The notes under the pieces: model-generated
What the model was told of the DNA's origin: nothing
Databases searched by the model: none
The model's input: only the letters and a program-made list of their open reading frames with translations
Program-made: the position numbers and the translations under genes
Shown here: in pieces, positions 27,534 to 35,299 of the stretch
Layout: every line of letters starts with the position of its first letter
Numbering within the stretch: the stretch's first letter is position 1
Source: JAJKIP01 sp037200685
Lineage (GTDB): Bacteria; Bacteroidota; Bacteroidia; Chitinophagales; Chitinophagaceae
Reading direction: 5' to 3'
DNA length: 64,000 nt
Assembly: GCA_037200685.1 (NCBI GenBank)
Contig: JBBCIG010000015.1
Span: 129,630-193,629, forward strand

Positions 27534-27902
27534 ATGATTCAGCAAGAAAGCCGGTTAAATGTGGCGGATAACAGTGGAGCGAAAGAAGTGCTTTGTATCC
27601 GTGTACTCGGTAATAGCGGACAGCGCTATGCCAGGATCGGTGATAAAATAGTGGTGACTGTAAAAGATGCGATACCACAAGGCGGTATTAAAAAAGGAAC
27701 AGTTGCAAAAGCGGTTATCGTTCGTACCACTAACAAACTGCGCCGTAAAGATGGTTCTTATATCCGCTTTGATGATAACGCAGTAGTGATATTGAACCAG
27801 TCTGATGAGCCACGCGGCACCCGCATCTTCGGGCCTGTTGCCAGGGAATTGCGTGATAAGGGATATATGAAGATCGTTTCATTGGCGCCGGAGGTTCTAT
27901 AA
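27534..27902 (+). CDS. rplN: 50S ribosomal protein L14
   Basis: 122 residues, full length (MIQQESRLNVADNSGAKEVL; RGTRIFGPVARELRDKGYMKIVSLAPEVL). Forms an intersubunit bridge with 16S rRNA and contacts L19. Confidence 0.98.
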   Translation: MIQQESRLNVADNSGAKEVLCIRVLGNSGQRYARIGDKIVVTVKDAIPQGGIKKGTVAKAVIVRTTNKLRRKDGSYIRFDDNAVVILNQSDEPRGTRIFGPVARELRDKGYMKIVSLAPEVL

Positions 27903-27917
27903 AAACGACGTACGTAG

Positions 27918-27937
27918 AGACGATGCATGCATCGTCT
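27918..27937. repeat. Palindrome AGACGATGC-AT-GCATCGTCT
   Basis: Third member of the 20-nt palindrome family, in the 148-bp rplN-rplX spacer. Confidence 0.85.
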
Positions 27938-27950
27938 TAGGATGATGATT

Positions 27951-27988
27951 AGCGGACAGGAAGATGAAGAGTGCGACGCAACGAAGAT
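27951..27988 (+). repeat. Dispersed GAGTGCGACGCAAC repeat, copy 6, inside the rp operon
   Basis: AGCGGACAGGAAGATGAAGA then GTGCGACGCAACGAAGAT. The only copy of this repeat found within the ribosomal cluster. Confidence 0.8.
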
Positions 27989-28050
27989 GACCAGGGAACT
28001 GAAGTTGATAACAAAAATAAAATCTGCTAAACGCAGAAAAGACAGATAAA

Positions 28051-28395
28051 ATGAAAACAAGATTCAAACCAAAGTATAACATCCGCAAAGGGGATAGCGT
28101 AGTGGTTATCACCGGCGATGATAAAGACTTGTCGAAACCGCGTACTGTTAAACAAGTACTGGTGGAGCAGGCGAAAGTGATCATCGAAGGCGTGAACATT
28201 ATAACCAAACACTCAAAGCCTTCCGCTAAGAATACCAAAGGTGGTATCCTGAAACTGGAAGCCCCGATCCACATCAGCAATGTGATGCTTTGGGACCCTG
28301 CTCAAAAAGCAGGTGCGAAAATAACGAGAGTGAGAAAAGAAGGTAAGACGGAGAGAGTTTTTAAAACAAAAAAATCTCAGGGAGGTAAGAAATAA
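28051..28395 (+). CDS. rplX: 50S ribosomal protein L24
   Basis: 114 residues with an N-terminal KOW motif (FKPKYNIRKGDSVVVITGDDK) and the L24 pattern KPSAKNTKGGILKLEAPIHISNV. A 50S assembly initiator near the tunnel exit. Its stop overlaps the rplE start (TAATG). Confidence 0.96.
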   Translation: MKTRFKPKYNIRKGDSVVVITGDDKDLSKPRTVKQVLVEQAKVIIEGVNIITKHSKPSAKNTKGGILKLEAPIHISNVMLWDPAQKAGAKITRVRKEGKTERVFKTKKSQGGKK

Positions 28396-28973
28396 TGAGT
28401 ACTAAAACATATGCGCCAAGATTGGCCGATAAGTATAAGAAAGATGTAGTGCCTGCATTGGTAAAAAAATTCAGCTACACATCTGTTATGCAAGCTCCGA
28501 AACTGGAGAAAATTTGTTTGAACCGTGGTGTGAACGGCGCTGTAACCGATAAGAAATTAATTGACATTGCGCTGGAAGAATTGTCAACGATCACGGGACA
28601 GAAAGCTGTATCTACAAAGTCAAAAAAGGATATCTCCAACTTTAAGTTGCGTAAGGATATGCCGATCGGTGCGAGGGTTACGCTGCGTGGCGATAAAATG
28701 TATGAATTTTTAGACAGGCTGATCGCTGTTGCATTGCCCCGTGTACGTGACTTTAAAGGTGTGAATGAAAAATCGTTTGACGGCCGTGGCAATTATACCA
28801 TGGGTGTAACAGAGCAGATCATTTTCCCTGAAATAGATATTGATAAAGTAAATAAAATTACCGGTTTCGATATCACTTTCGTAACAACAGCTAACACGGA
28901 TGAAGAAGCGTACGAGTTGTTGAGAGAATTGGGGATGCCTTTTAAAAATGCGGTAAAAAATACTAACGACTAA
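28395..28973 (+). CDS. rplE: 50S ribosomal protein L5
   Basis: 192 residues, somewhat longer than the E. coli form at the C-terminus. Typical segments: PKLEKICLNRGVNGAV, KFKLRKDMPIGARVTLRGDKMYEFLDRL in this variant, and NYTMGVTEQIIFPEID. Binds 5S rRNA. One-base overlap with rplX implies coupled translation. Confidence 0.97.
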   Translation: MSTKTYAPRLADKYKKDVVPALVKKFSYTSVMQAPKLEKICLNRGVNGAVTDKKLIDIALEELSTITGQKAVSTKSKKDISNFKLRKDMPIGARVTLRGDKMYEFLDRLIAVALPRVRDFKGVNEKSFDGRGNYTMGVTEQIIFPEIDIDKVNKITGFDITFVTTANTDEEAYELLRELGMPFKNAVKNTND

Positions 28974-29023
28974 ATAATCCCTGTCGTTTCGAAGGGGATT
29001 TAAAAAATTGAAATTAAATAAAC

Positions 29024-29293
29024 ATGGCAAAAAAATCAGTAATAGCCAGGCAACACAAAAGAGAGAGAATGGTCGTGCAATTTGCGGCCAAGCGTGAAGA
29101 ATTGAAGAAAGCAGGTGATTGGAAAGCTCTTGATGAATTGCCGAGGAATTCTTCAAAAGTTCGTTTGAAGAACCGTTGCCAGCTTACAGGCCGTCCGAAA
29201 GGTTATGTACGTTACTTTGGTTTATCCAGGGTAATGCTGAGAGATATGGCATTGAATGGTAAAATACCAGGATTGAAAAAAGCGAGCTGGTAA
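29024..29293 (+). CDS. rpsN: 30S ribosomal protein S14 (zinc-free type)
   Basis: 89 residues with the S14 core NRCQLTGRPKGYVRYFGLSRVMLRDMA. Only one cysteine is present, so this is the C-minus form that does not bind zinc and is not induced by zinc starvation in the way the C-plus/C-minus pairs are. Confidence 0.97.
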   Translation: MAKKSVIARQHKRERMVVQFAAKREELKKAGDWKALDELPRNSSKVRLKNRCQLTGRPKGYVRYFGLSRVMLRDMALNGKIPGLKKASW

Positions 29294-29385
29294 AGAAAAA
29301 CAGGAGTCGTGAATCGTGGGTACGGCTCTTCTAACTGACGATTGACGTCTCACGAAACAAATTAAAAACTGATAATAGTTATAAA
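29294..29385. repeat. rpsN-rpsH spacer, GAGTCGTGAATCGTG quasi-repeat
   Basis: AGTCGTGAATCGTGGG on the left and TGACGATTGACGTCTCACGA on the right are imperfect reverse complements, giving a potential hairpin. Confidence 0.55.
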
Positions 29386-29784
29386 ATGGTAACAGATCCT
29401 ATAGCAGATTTCCTGACAAGAATCCGTAATGCGCAGATGGCAGGCCACCGCGTGGTTGATATTCCTGCATCTAATTTGAAAAAACGCATGACCGAGATCC
29501 TGTATAACCAGGGCTATATTCTGAAATATAAATTTGAAGATGACAGCAAGCAAGGCGTGATCAAGATCGCTTTGAAGTATGATGCATCTACCAAACAACC
29601 TGCTATCCAGAGTTTGGAAAGAATTAGTCGTCCGGGTTTGCGCCAGTATTCAAGGCCTGCGGAATTTCGCCGTGTGAAAAATGGTTTGGGAGTAGCGATC
29701 GTTTCTACTTCTAAAGGAGTAATGACGGACAAAGAAGCGAAAGCCCAGAATGTAGGTGGTGAAGTTCTTTGCTATATATATTAA
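29386..29784 (+). CDS. rpsH: 30S ribosomal protein S8
   Basis: 132 residues (MVTDPIADFLTRIRNAQMAG; VSTSKGVMTDKEAKAQNVGGEVLCYIY), with the C-terminal S8 signature. A primary 16S rRNA binder in the central domain; in E. coli it represses the spc operon, no site of that kind was looked for successfully here. Confidence 0.97.
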   Translation: MVTDPIADFLTRIRNAQMAGHRVVDIPASNLKKRMTEILYNQGYILKYKFEDDSKQGVIKIALKYDASTKQPAIQSLERISRPGLRQYSRPAEFRRVKNGLGVAIVSTSKGVMTDKEAKAQNVGGEVLCYIY

Positions 29785-29810
29785 ACCCCCATCCCCTAAA
29801 GGGGAGTAAG
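29784..29810. repeat. CCCCTAAAGGGG hairpin in rpsH-rplF spacer
   Basis: ACCCCCATCCCCTAAAGGGG begins at the rpsH stop. The same sequence appears inverted before rplR. Confidence 0.75.
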
Positions 29811-29908
29811 GGAAAAGATAAAAGTTGTTAGATACATTAAGCTGAAACTATACTAAGCTGACCCGGTCAACAACAAACTATAAATAACAAACAATAAACT
29901 GATTTAAA

Positions 29909-30463
29909 ATGTCTCGTATAGGTAAAAAACCGGTAGCTCTTCCCAGTGGCGTAACGATTACAGTAGGCAGCGACAACGTGATGACTGTAAAAGGGCCAAA
30001 AGGCGAATTGAAACAAGCCGTTGACCGTGATATCAAAGTAGAAGTGAAAGACGGGAATGTCAACTTTATACGCCCTACTGACCAGATACGTCACAAGGCT
30101 TTGCATGGTTTATACCGTTCTCTTGCATCTAATCTTGTAAAAGGTGTAACGGACGGCTATATAAAAAAACTGGAACTGATTGGTGTAGGTTTTAAAGCGG
30201 CTAACCAGGGTAATGTGCTCGATCTTACATTAGGTTATTCTCATAATATCATTTTTGAAATACCTAAAGAACTGAAAGTAGCGACGGCCCAGGAAAAAGG
30301 TCAGAATCCTATCATCACTTTAGAAGGTATTGACAAGCAATTGATCGGCCAGGTAGCTGCGAAGTTGCGTGGTCTGCGTAAGCCTGAGCCTTACAAAGGA
30401 AAAGGTGTTCGCTATGTAGGTGAAATAGTAAGGAAGAAAGCTGGTAAAGCTGCTGGTAAATAA
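29909..30463 (+). CDS. rplF: 50S ribosomal protein L6
   Basis: 184 residues with the two L6 domains; the C-terminal rRNA-binding motif PEPYKGKGVRYVGE is intact. Located near the GTPase-associated centre. The spacers before and after it are about 125 bp and each carries a CCCCTAAAGGGG hairpin. Confidence 0.97.
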   Translation: MSRIGKKPVALPSGVTITVGSDNVMTVKGPKGELKQAVDRDIKVEVKDGNVNFIRPTDQIRHKALHGLYRSLASNLVKGVTDGYIKKLELIGVGFKAANQGNVLDLTLGYSHNIIFEIPKELKVATAQEKGQNPIITLEGIDKQLIGQVAAKLRGLRKPEPYKGKGVRYVGEIVRKKAGKAAGK

Positions 30464-30588
30464 ACCTCTGTCCCCTAAAGGGGGACCTAGGTGGTATAGT
30501 TCTTAATATTTGAAAAGGTTTTTTATAAAAAGTTTCTGGCAGTATCAGAGACGTCAAAACTCCCCTTTAGGGGATGGGGGTATCAATT
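30464..30588. repeat. rplF-rplR spacer: paired CCCCTAAAGGGG elements
   Basis: CCTCTGTCCCCTAAAGGGGG starts at 30466; the reverse-complement-like CTCCCCTTTAGGGGATGGGG ends near 30579. The two elements face each other and could form a long stem spanning the spacer. Confidence 0.75.
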
Positions 30589-30951
30589 ATGAATCCGAAG
30601 GTTAAAACAACAAGAAGACAAAACATCCGCTATCGCATTCGCCGCAAGATCGGTGAAGGATCAGCTCAGAAGCCACGTTTATCTGTGTTCAGAAGCAACA
30701 CGGAAATCTATGTGCAGCTGATTGATGATATAAATGGACAGACGCTGGCGTCTGCTTCATCAAAAGATAAAGAAATCAAAGCGCAGAAAGCGAATAAGGT
30801 CGATCAAAGCAAAATGGTTGGCACTGCCATTGCAAGAAAAGCGACAGAGTTAGGAATTAAAGATGTCACTTTTGACCGCGGCGGTTATTTATACCACGGT
30901 CGTGTAAAGTCAGTAGCTGACGGCGCAAGAGAAGGCGGATTGAAATTTTAA
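30589..30951 (+). CDS. rplR: 50S ribosomal protein L18
   Basis: 120 residues from MNPKVKTTRRQNIRYRIRRK; an ATG at 30574 lies within the hairpin and is rejected. C-terminus FDRGGYLYHGRVKSVADGAREGGLKF is the L18 hallmark. Binds 5S rRNA with L5. Confidence 0.97.
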   Translation: MNPKVKTTRRQNIRYRIRRKIGEGSAQKPRLSVFRSNTEIYVQLIDDINGQTLASASSKDKEIKAQKANKVDQSKMVGTAIARKATELGIKDVTFDRGGYLYHGRVKSVADGAREGGLKF

Positions 30952-30976
30952 GTTTTCAAATTATCAAATCGAAATA

Positions 30977-31495
30977 ATGTCAAAGTTTATCGTAAACAAA
31001 GTTAAAGCCGGAGACCTGGAACTGAAAGACAAAGTAGTTGCCATCAACCGTGTGGTGAAAACTACCAAGGGTGGCCGTGCTTTTAGTTTCTCCGCATTGG
31101 TAGTTGTTGGTAATGAGAATGGCGTAGTCGGTCATGGTTTGGGAAAAGCCAAAGAAGTGCAGGAAGCCATTGTAAAAGGAATCGAAGATGCGAAGAAGAA
31201 CCTGATCAAAGTTCCGATTATGCATGGCACTATTCCTCACGATCAATGGGCCAAAGAAGGCGCTGCGAAAGTATTGATCAAACCAGCCGCTCATGGTACA
31301 GGTGTGATCGCCGGAGGTTCCATGCGTGCTGTATTAGAAAGCGCAGGTGTAACAGACGTATTGGCGAAATCACTCGGATCAGCTAACCCGCACAATGTGG
31401 TAAAAGCAACTTTCAAAGCATTGGCTTTATTGCGTGAACCGATACAGGTTGCCAAGACAAGATCATTAGGGTTGAAGAAAGTATTTAACGGGTAG
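30977..31495 (+). CDS. rpsE: 30S ribosomal protein S5
   Basis: 172 residues with the double-stranded RNA-binding-like N-terminal domain (KVVAINRVVKTTKGGRAFSF) and the C-terminal domain ending in LREPIQVAKTRSLGLKKVF. Important for decoding fidelity and 30S assembly. 25 bp after rplR. Confidence 0.98.
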   Translation: MSKFIVNKVKAGDLELKDKVVAINRVVKTTKGGRAFSFSALVVVGNENGVVGHGLGKAKEVQEAIVKGIEDAKKNLIKVPIMHGTIPHDQWAKEGAAKVLIKPAAHGTGVIAGGSMRAVLESAGVTDVLAKSLGSANPHNVVKATFKALALLREPIQVAKTRSLGLKKVFNG

Positions 31496-31577
31496 AAGCC
31501 ATAAGTATTAAGTTCTAAGTCATAAGTTCGATTCGGTACTTACAACTTATAAACTTATAACATACAACTTATAAGAA
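31496..31577. repeat. rpsE-rpmD spacer, CATAAGT/ACTTATAAG quasi-repeat
   Basis: GCCATAAGTATTAAGTTCTA and AGTCATAAGTTC on the left face ACTTACAACTTATAAACTTA on the right; pairing gives an AT-rich hairpin. Confidence 0.6.
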
Positions 31578-31760
31578 ATGAAAAAGATAAAAATAACATT
31601 AGTAAAAAGCCCGATTGACAGGCCGAACCGTCAAAAACTGACGATCCAGGCATTGGGCTTAAATAAAATGAACTCCAGTACAGAACTGGAGGCTACGCCA
31701 CAAGTATTGGGTATGGTTCGTAAAGTAGAACACCTGGTGAAAGTGGAAGATGCCAAATAA
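31578..31760 (+). CDS. rpmD: 50S ribosomal protein L30
   Basis: 60 residues (MKKIKITLVKSPIDRPNRQK), the short bacterial form of L30. Present in Bacteroidota rp clusters between rpsE and rplO, as here. Confidence 0.96.
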   Translation: MKKIKITLVKSPIDRPNRQKLTIQALGLNKMNSSTELEATPQVLGMVRKVEHLVKVEDAK

Positions 31761-31875
31761 AATCAAAATGCAAAATTCAAAACAGTTGTTCTGTTTTTGA
31801 ATTTTTACTTTTGACTTTTTAATTAACAAGCGAGCCCCGAATGCTTTCGGGGCGTAAGTGAAAAATAAAAGCAAA

Positions 31876-32325
31876 ATGAAATTACACGAATTAAGACCTG
31901 CAAAAGGCGCAACGCACAAAGTAAAAAGAGTTGGACGTGGTGATGGTTCAGGACATGGTGGTACAGCTACAAAAGGTACCAAAGGTGGACAGAGCCGCGC
32001 CGGTTACAAAAGAAAAATGGCGCATGAAGGCGGACAGATGCCTATCCAACGCCGTGTACCTAAACGCGGTTTCAATAACATCCACCGTGTAGAATACAAG
32101 GTATTTAATGTTGGTCAACTGGAACAACTGGCGGAAAAATACGACATCAAAGAATTTTCATTTGATACACTTTTTGAGAATAACCTGGTAAGCCGCAACG
32201 ATAAAGTAAAGATCTTAGGTAACGGCGAACTGAAGAAGAAGTTCTCATTTAAGGTAAGTGCGATCAGCGAAAAGGCCAAAACTGCGATTGAAGCAGCCGG
32301 CGGCTCAGTTGAGATAGTAAAGTAA
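31876..32325 (+). CDS. rplO: 50S ribosomal protein L15
   Basis: 149 residues from MKLHELRPAKGATHKVKRVG. The Gly-rich N-terminal tail (GRGDGSGHGGTATKGTKGGQ) and PIQRRVPKRGF motif identify L15. A GTG at 31858 would add six residues and is less likely. The 115-bp upstream spacer has two hairpins: AAATTCAAAACAG/CTGTTTTTGAATTT and GCCCCGAATGCTTTCGGGGC. Confidence 0.97.
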   Translation: MKLHELRPAKGATHKVKRVGRGDGSGHGGTATKGTKGGQSRAGYKRKMAHEGGQMPIQRRVPKRGFNNIHRVEYKVFNVGQLEQLAEKYDIKEFSFDTLFENNLVSRNDKVKILGNGELKKKFSFKVSAISEKAKTAIEAAGGSVEIVK

Positions 32326-32395
32326 ATTCAGTAAATTGCACGACTGCACTAACGATGCATCTTGTTTTAAAGGCCCATAAACTTTTCAAACACCC

Positions 32396-33730
32396 GTGAA
32401 GAAATTAATTCAGACTTTAAAGAATATCTGGAGTATCGAAGAACTGAAGAGTAAAATACTTTTCACTTTGCTGCTCGTTCTTGTTTACCGTGTTGGTTCG
32501 CACATCGTGCTTCCGGGTATCAATCCTGTGCAACTTGAGCTTGGTAAAGCTGGTGGTGGTAATGGTATTCTTGATCTCATCAATACGTTTGCAGGTGGAG
32601 CTTTCAACATGGCTTCCATTTTCGCATTAGGTATCATGCCTTATATCTCTGCATCTATCTTTATGCAGTTGATGACGGTATTGGTTCCCAAGTTTCAAAA
32701 AATGCAGAAGGAAGGGGATAGCGGCAGGAAGAAGATCAATCAATATACCAGGTATCTTACTGTTGCGGTTACGTTTGTACAAGCTTCGGCTTATGTGGCG
32801 TATCTCAAACAAACTTCTGGCCCTGCTATTATTACTTCTTTCGAGCCTTATTTCTGGCTTACTACAGTAATCGTTCTTACCGCAGGCACTTTGTTTGTGA
32901 TGTGGATGGGCGAAAAAATTACTGATAAGGGATTAGGCAATGGTACATCACTCATCATCATGGTGGGTATTCTTGCACGTTTGCCACAAGCATTCACGCA
33001 AGAGTTGGTAGCCAAATCAACACGTACAGGTAACATCTTAATATTTATAGTTGAAATAGTTATTTTGATAGCAATTATACTCGGTTGTATATTATTAGTT
33101 CAAGGCGTAAGGAAAGTGCCGGTGAATTATGCCAAGCAGATTGTTGGTAACAGGCAGTTCGGTGGCGCACGTCAATTTTTGCCATTGAAGGTGAACAGCT
33201 CTGGTGTTATGCCGATCATCTTCGCACAAGCTATTATGTTCCTGCCTACATTGGCGACCCTGGGTAGTAAAGGCCCCAATCAACTTTCATTGATTTTCAC
33301 TGACCATAAGAATTTATGGTACATGCTGATCTATTCAGTCGTGGTAATCGGTTTTACATTTTTATATACGGCGTTAATATTTAATCCTAAACAAATCGCA
33401 GATAACCTGAAGCAGAACAATGGTTTTATACCAGGTGTGAAGCCAGGTCAGCCAACTGCGGATTATATCGGTAATGTGATGGACAAGATCACTTTCCCGG
33501 GTGCGATATTATTGGCGATTGTTGGTATTTTACCGGGTATTGCAAACCGCCTCGGAGTAACACAAGGCTTCTCCACTTTCTTTGGAGGAACTTCTTTGCT
33601 CATCATGGTAGGTGTAATCCTCGATACATTGCAACAGATAGAAACGCAGTTATTAATGCGCCAGTATGATGGATTGATGAAGAGTGGCCGCATACAGGGA
33701 AGACAAACTACATCTGCAGTACAATATTGA
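32396..33730 (+). CDS. secY: Protein translocase subunit SecY
   Basis: 444 residues with ten membrane helices; forms the SecYEG channel in the inner membrane. N-terminus VKKLIQTLKNIWSIEELKSK with a GTG start at 32396, plug helix region GGNGILDLINTFAGGAFNMAS, and the GNGTSLIIMVGI segment are typical. It follows rplO by 70 bp, as in most bacteria, and precedes map. Confidence 0.97.
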   Translation: MKKLIQTLKNIWSIEELKSKILFTLLLVLVYRVGSHIVLPGINPVQLELGKAGGGNGILDLINTFAGGAFNMASIFALGIMPYISASIFMQLMTVLVPKFQKMQKEGDSGRKKINQYTRYLTVAVTFVQASAYVAYLKQTSGPAIITSFEPYFWLTTVIVLTAGTLFVMWMGEKITDKGLGNGTSLIIMVGILARLPQAFTQELVAKSTRTGNILIFIVEIVILIAIILGCILLVQGVRKVPVNYAKQIVGNRQFGGARQFLPLKVNSSGVMPIIFAQAIMFLPTLATLGSKGPNQLSLIFTDHKNLWYMLIYSVVVIGFTFLYTALIFNPKQIADNLKQNNGFIPGVKPGQPTADYIGNVMDKITFPGAILLAIVGILPGIANRLGVTQGFSTFFGGTSLLIMVGVILDTLQQIETQLLMRQYDGLMKSGRIQGRQTTSAVQY

Positions 33731-33815
33731 GTAAATGATGATGATATTGGAAAAATATTCCAAAACCTGGTAAGCATAACTTGCCGGGTTTTGTTTTTAG
33801 AAAAAATTTTGGAAA

Positions 33816-34637
33816 ATGCTGATCATTAAAACAAATGAACAAGTTGAGTTGATGCGGCAAAGCGCTATGCTGGTAAGTAAAACCTTAACAGAAATAGCGA
33901 AGGTGCTAAAACCCGGCATTGCTACAATAACGCTTGACAAAATGATTGGCGAGTTCATCCGCGATCATCATGCAATTCCTTCCTTTTTAAATTATCATGG
34001 CTATCCTTACAATTCTTGCTTATCGGTAAATGATGTGGTGGTACATGGGTTCCCGGGTAAAAATGAATTAAAAGAAGGCGATATTATTTCTGTTGACATC
34101 GGGGTGATATTAAATGAATGGCATGGTGATCATGCTTATACATTTGCTATCGGCGATCCCGGTGAAGAAGTGATGCAGCTGATAAAAGTCACCAAAGAAT
34201 CATTATACCTCGGCATTGAAAAAGCGGTTGAAGGAAACAGGGTAGGAGATATTTCTTTTGCAATACAGGACTATACTGAGAAGCAAAATGGCTATGGTGT
34301 GGTAAGGGAACTAGTAGGCCATGGTATTGGTAAAAAATTGCACGAAGACCCGCAGGTGCCTAATTATGGTAAAAGAGGTACGCTGAATAAATTAAAAGAA
34401 GGAATGGTGCTGGCCATTGAGCCGATGATCAACCTTGGTAAAAAAGAAGTTTTTACAGAAAGCGACAAATGGACGGTACGAACAAAAGATGCTAAACCTT
34501 CCGTACATTTTGAACACGATGTATGTGTAAGAAAAAATAAAGCTGATATACTTTCTGATTACAGCATTATCGAAAAAGCGGAAGCGGAAAACCCGGAGCT
34601 CTTCACTTTTCAAAAAGCATTGCAATCTCCTGCATAG
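33816..34637 (+). CDS. map: Methionine aminopeptidase, type I
   Basis: Removes the N-terminal Met from new proteins. 273 residues. Metal ligands are visible in order: Asp in ISVDIGVILNEWHGDHAYT (two Asp), His in VGHGIGKKLHEDPQVPNYG, Glu in LAIEPMINLG and Glu in SVHFEHDVCV. Last gene of the rp cluster in this window; the expected infA, rpmJ, rpsM and following genes are not downstream, where a convergent gene begins 6 bp later. Confidence 0.96.
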   Translation: MLIIKTNEQVELMRQSAMLVSKTLTEIAKVLKPGIATITLDKMIGEFIRDHHAIPSFLNYHGYPYNSCLSVNDVVVHGFPGKNELKEGDIISVDIGVILNEWHGDHAYTFAIGDPGEEVMQLIKVTKESLYLGIEKAVEGNRVGDISFAIQDYTEKQNGYGVVRELVGHGIGKKLHEDPQVPNYGKRGTLNKLKEGMVLAIEPMINLGKKEVFTESDKWTVRTKDAKPSVHFEHDVCVRKNKADILSDYSIIEKAEAENPELFTFQKALQSPA

Positions 34638-34643
34638 TTGCTT

Positions 34644-35234
34644 CTAAAGTATCCTGCATTGAAATTCTATCTTTGAATCCTTCCATATTTCCTGCGGACT
34701 GATGTAGGTATCGTTGCGCCGGAATATAACACCGGCTTTGGAAAAAGCATCTCTTACTAATTCCGAGCAGATATAATTTTTATTTCTTTCCCGTTTCCCG
34801 ATTTTAAAAAGAATACGTGTCATAATGCGGAGGATCTCCCAGTTATCATAAGGCCTTGTCAATTCATCAAGGCCAAAACTAATAGCCTTGTTCAATCTTT
34901 CCTGTTCAAGATCGAAATTAAGTTTAGCGATTACCACCTGCCCTTTATAAGGACGCCTGGTTCCTTTGTAATCCTTTAAATATTTTGATAGTGGTATTAA
35001 TCGTATGCCAATCTTAGGTTCAGCTTCCAATACCATTACACGTTGCAACTCCGCATCCCTGTAAATTATCGCCACATGGCTCCATACACTTTTTGTAAGA
35101 CGCTGAATGATGCCGGAAAAAGCATAGCTGCCGGAACTAAAAAAAATATGTCCTGTCGTTAATTGTCCACGGATATCATCATACCTGCAAACAGGAAGTT
35201 TCTTCAGTTGCTTTTTTGTAAGTGGATCTGCCAT
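34644..35234 (-). CDS. YiiX-like permuted NlpC/P60 cysteine hydrolase
   Basis: 196 residues from ATG 35234 (MADPLTKKQLKKL). The circularly permuted papain-fold pattern is visible: GHIFFSSGSYAFSGIIQRLTK with conserved WSHVAIIYRD (His) before the RNKNYICSELVRDAF segment (catalytic Cys). Members act on amides or lipids; the substrate is unknown. Convergent with map and divergent from the FAD oxidoreductase. Confidence 0.75.
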   Translation of the reverse strand: MADPLTKKQLKKLPVCRYDDIRGQLTTGHIFFSSGSYAFSGIIQRLTKSVWSHVAIIYRDAELQRVMVLEAEPKIGIRLIPLSKYLKDYKGTRRPYKGQVVIAKLNFDLEQERLNKAISFGLDELTRPYDNWEILRIMTRILFKIGKRERNKNYICSELVRDAFSKAGVIFRRNDTYISPQEIWKDSKIEFQCRIL

Positions 35235-35299
35235 TGGTGTCAAGGTTGTTGCTGACGAACTTAATAAAATTTCAGCTTTCTTTGTTTAAAATTATTTTG

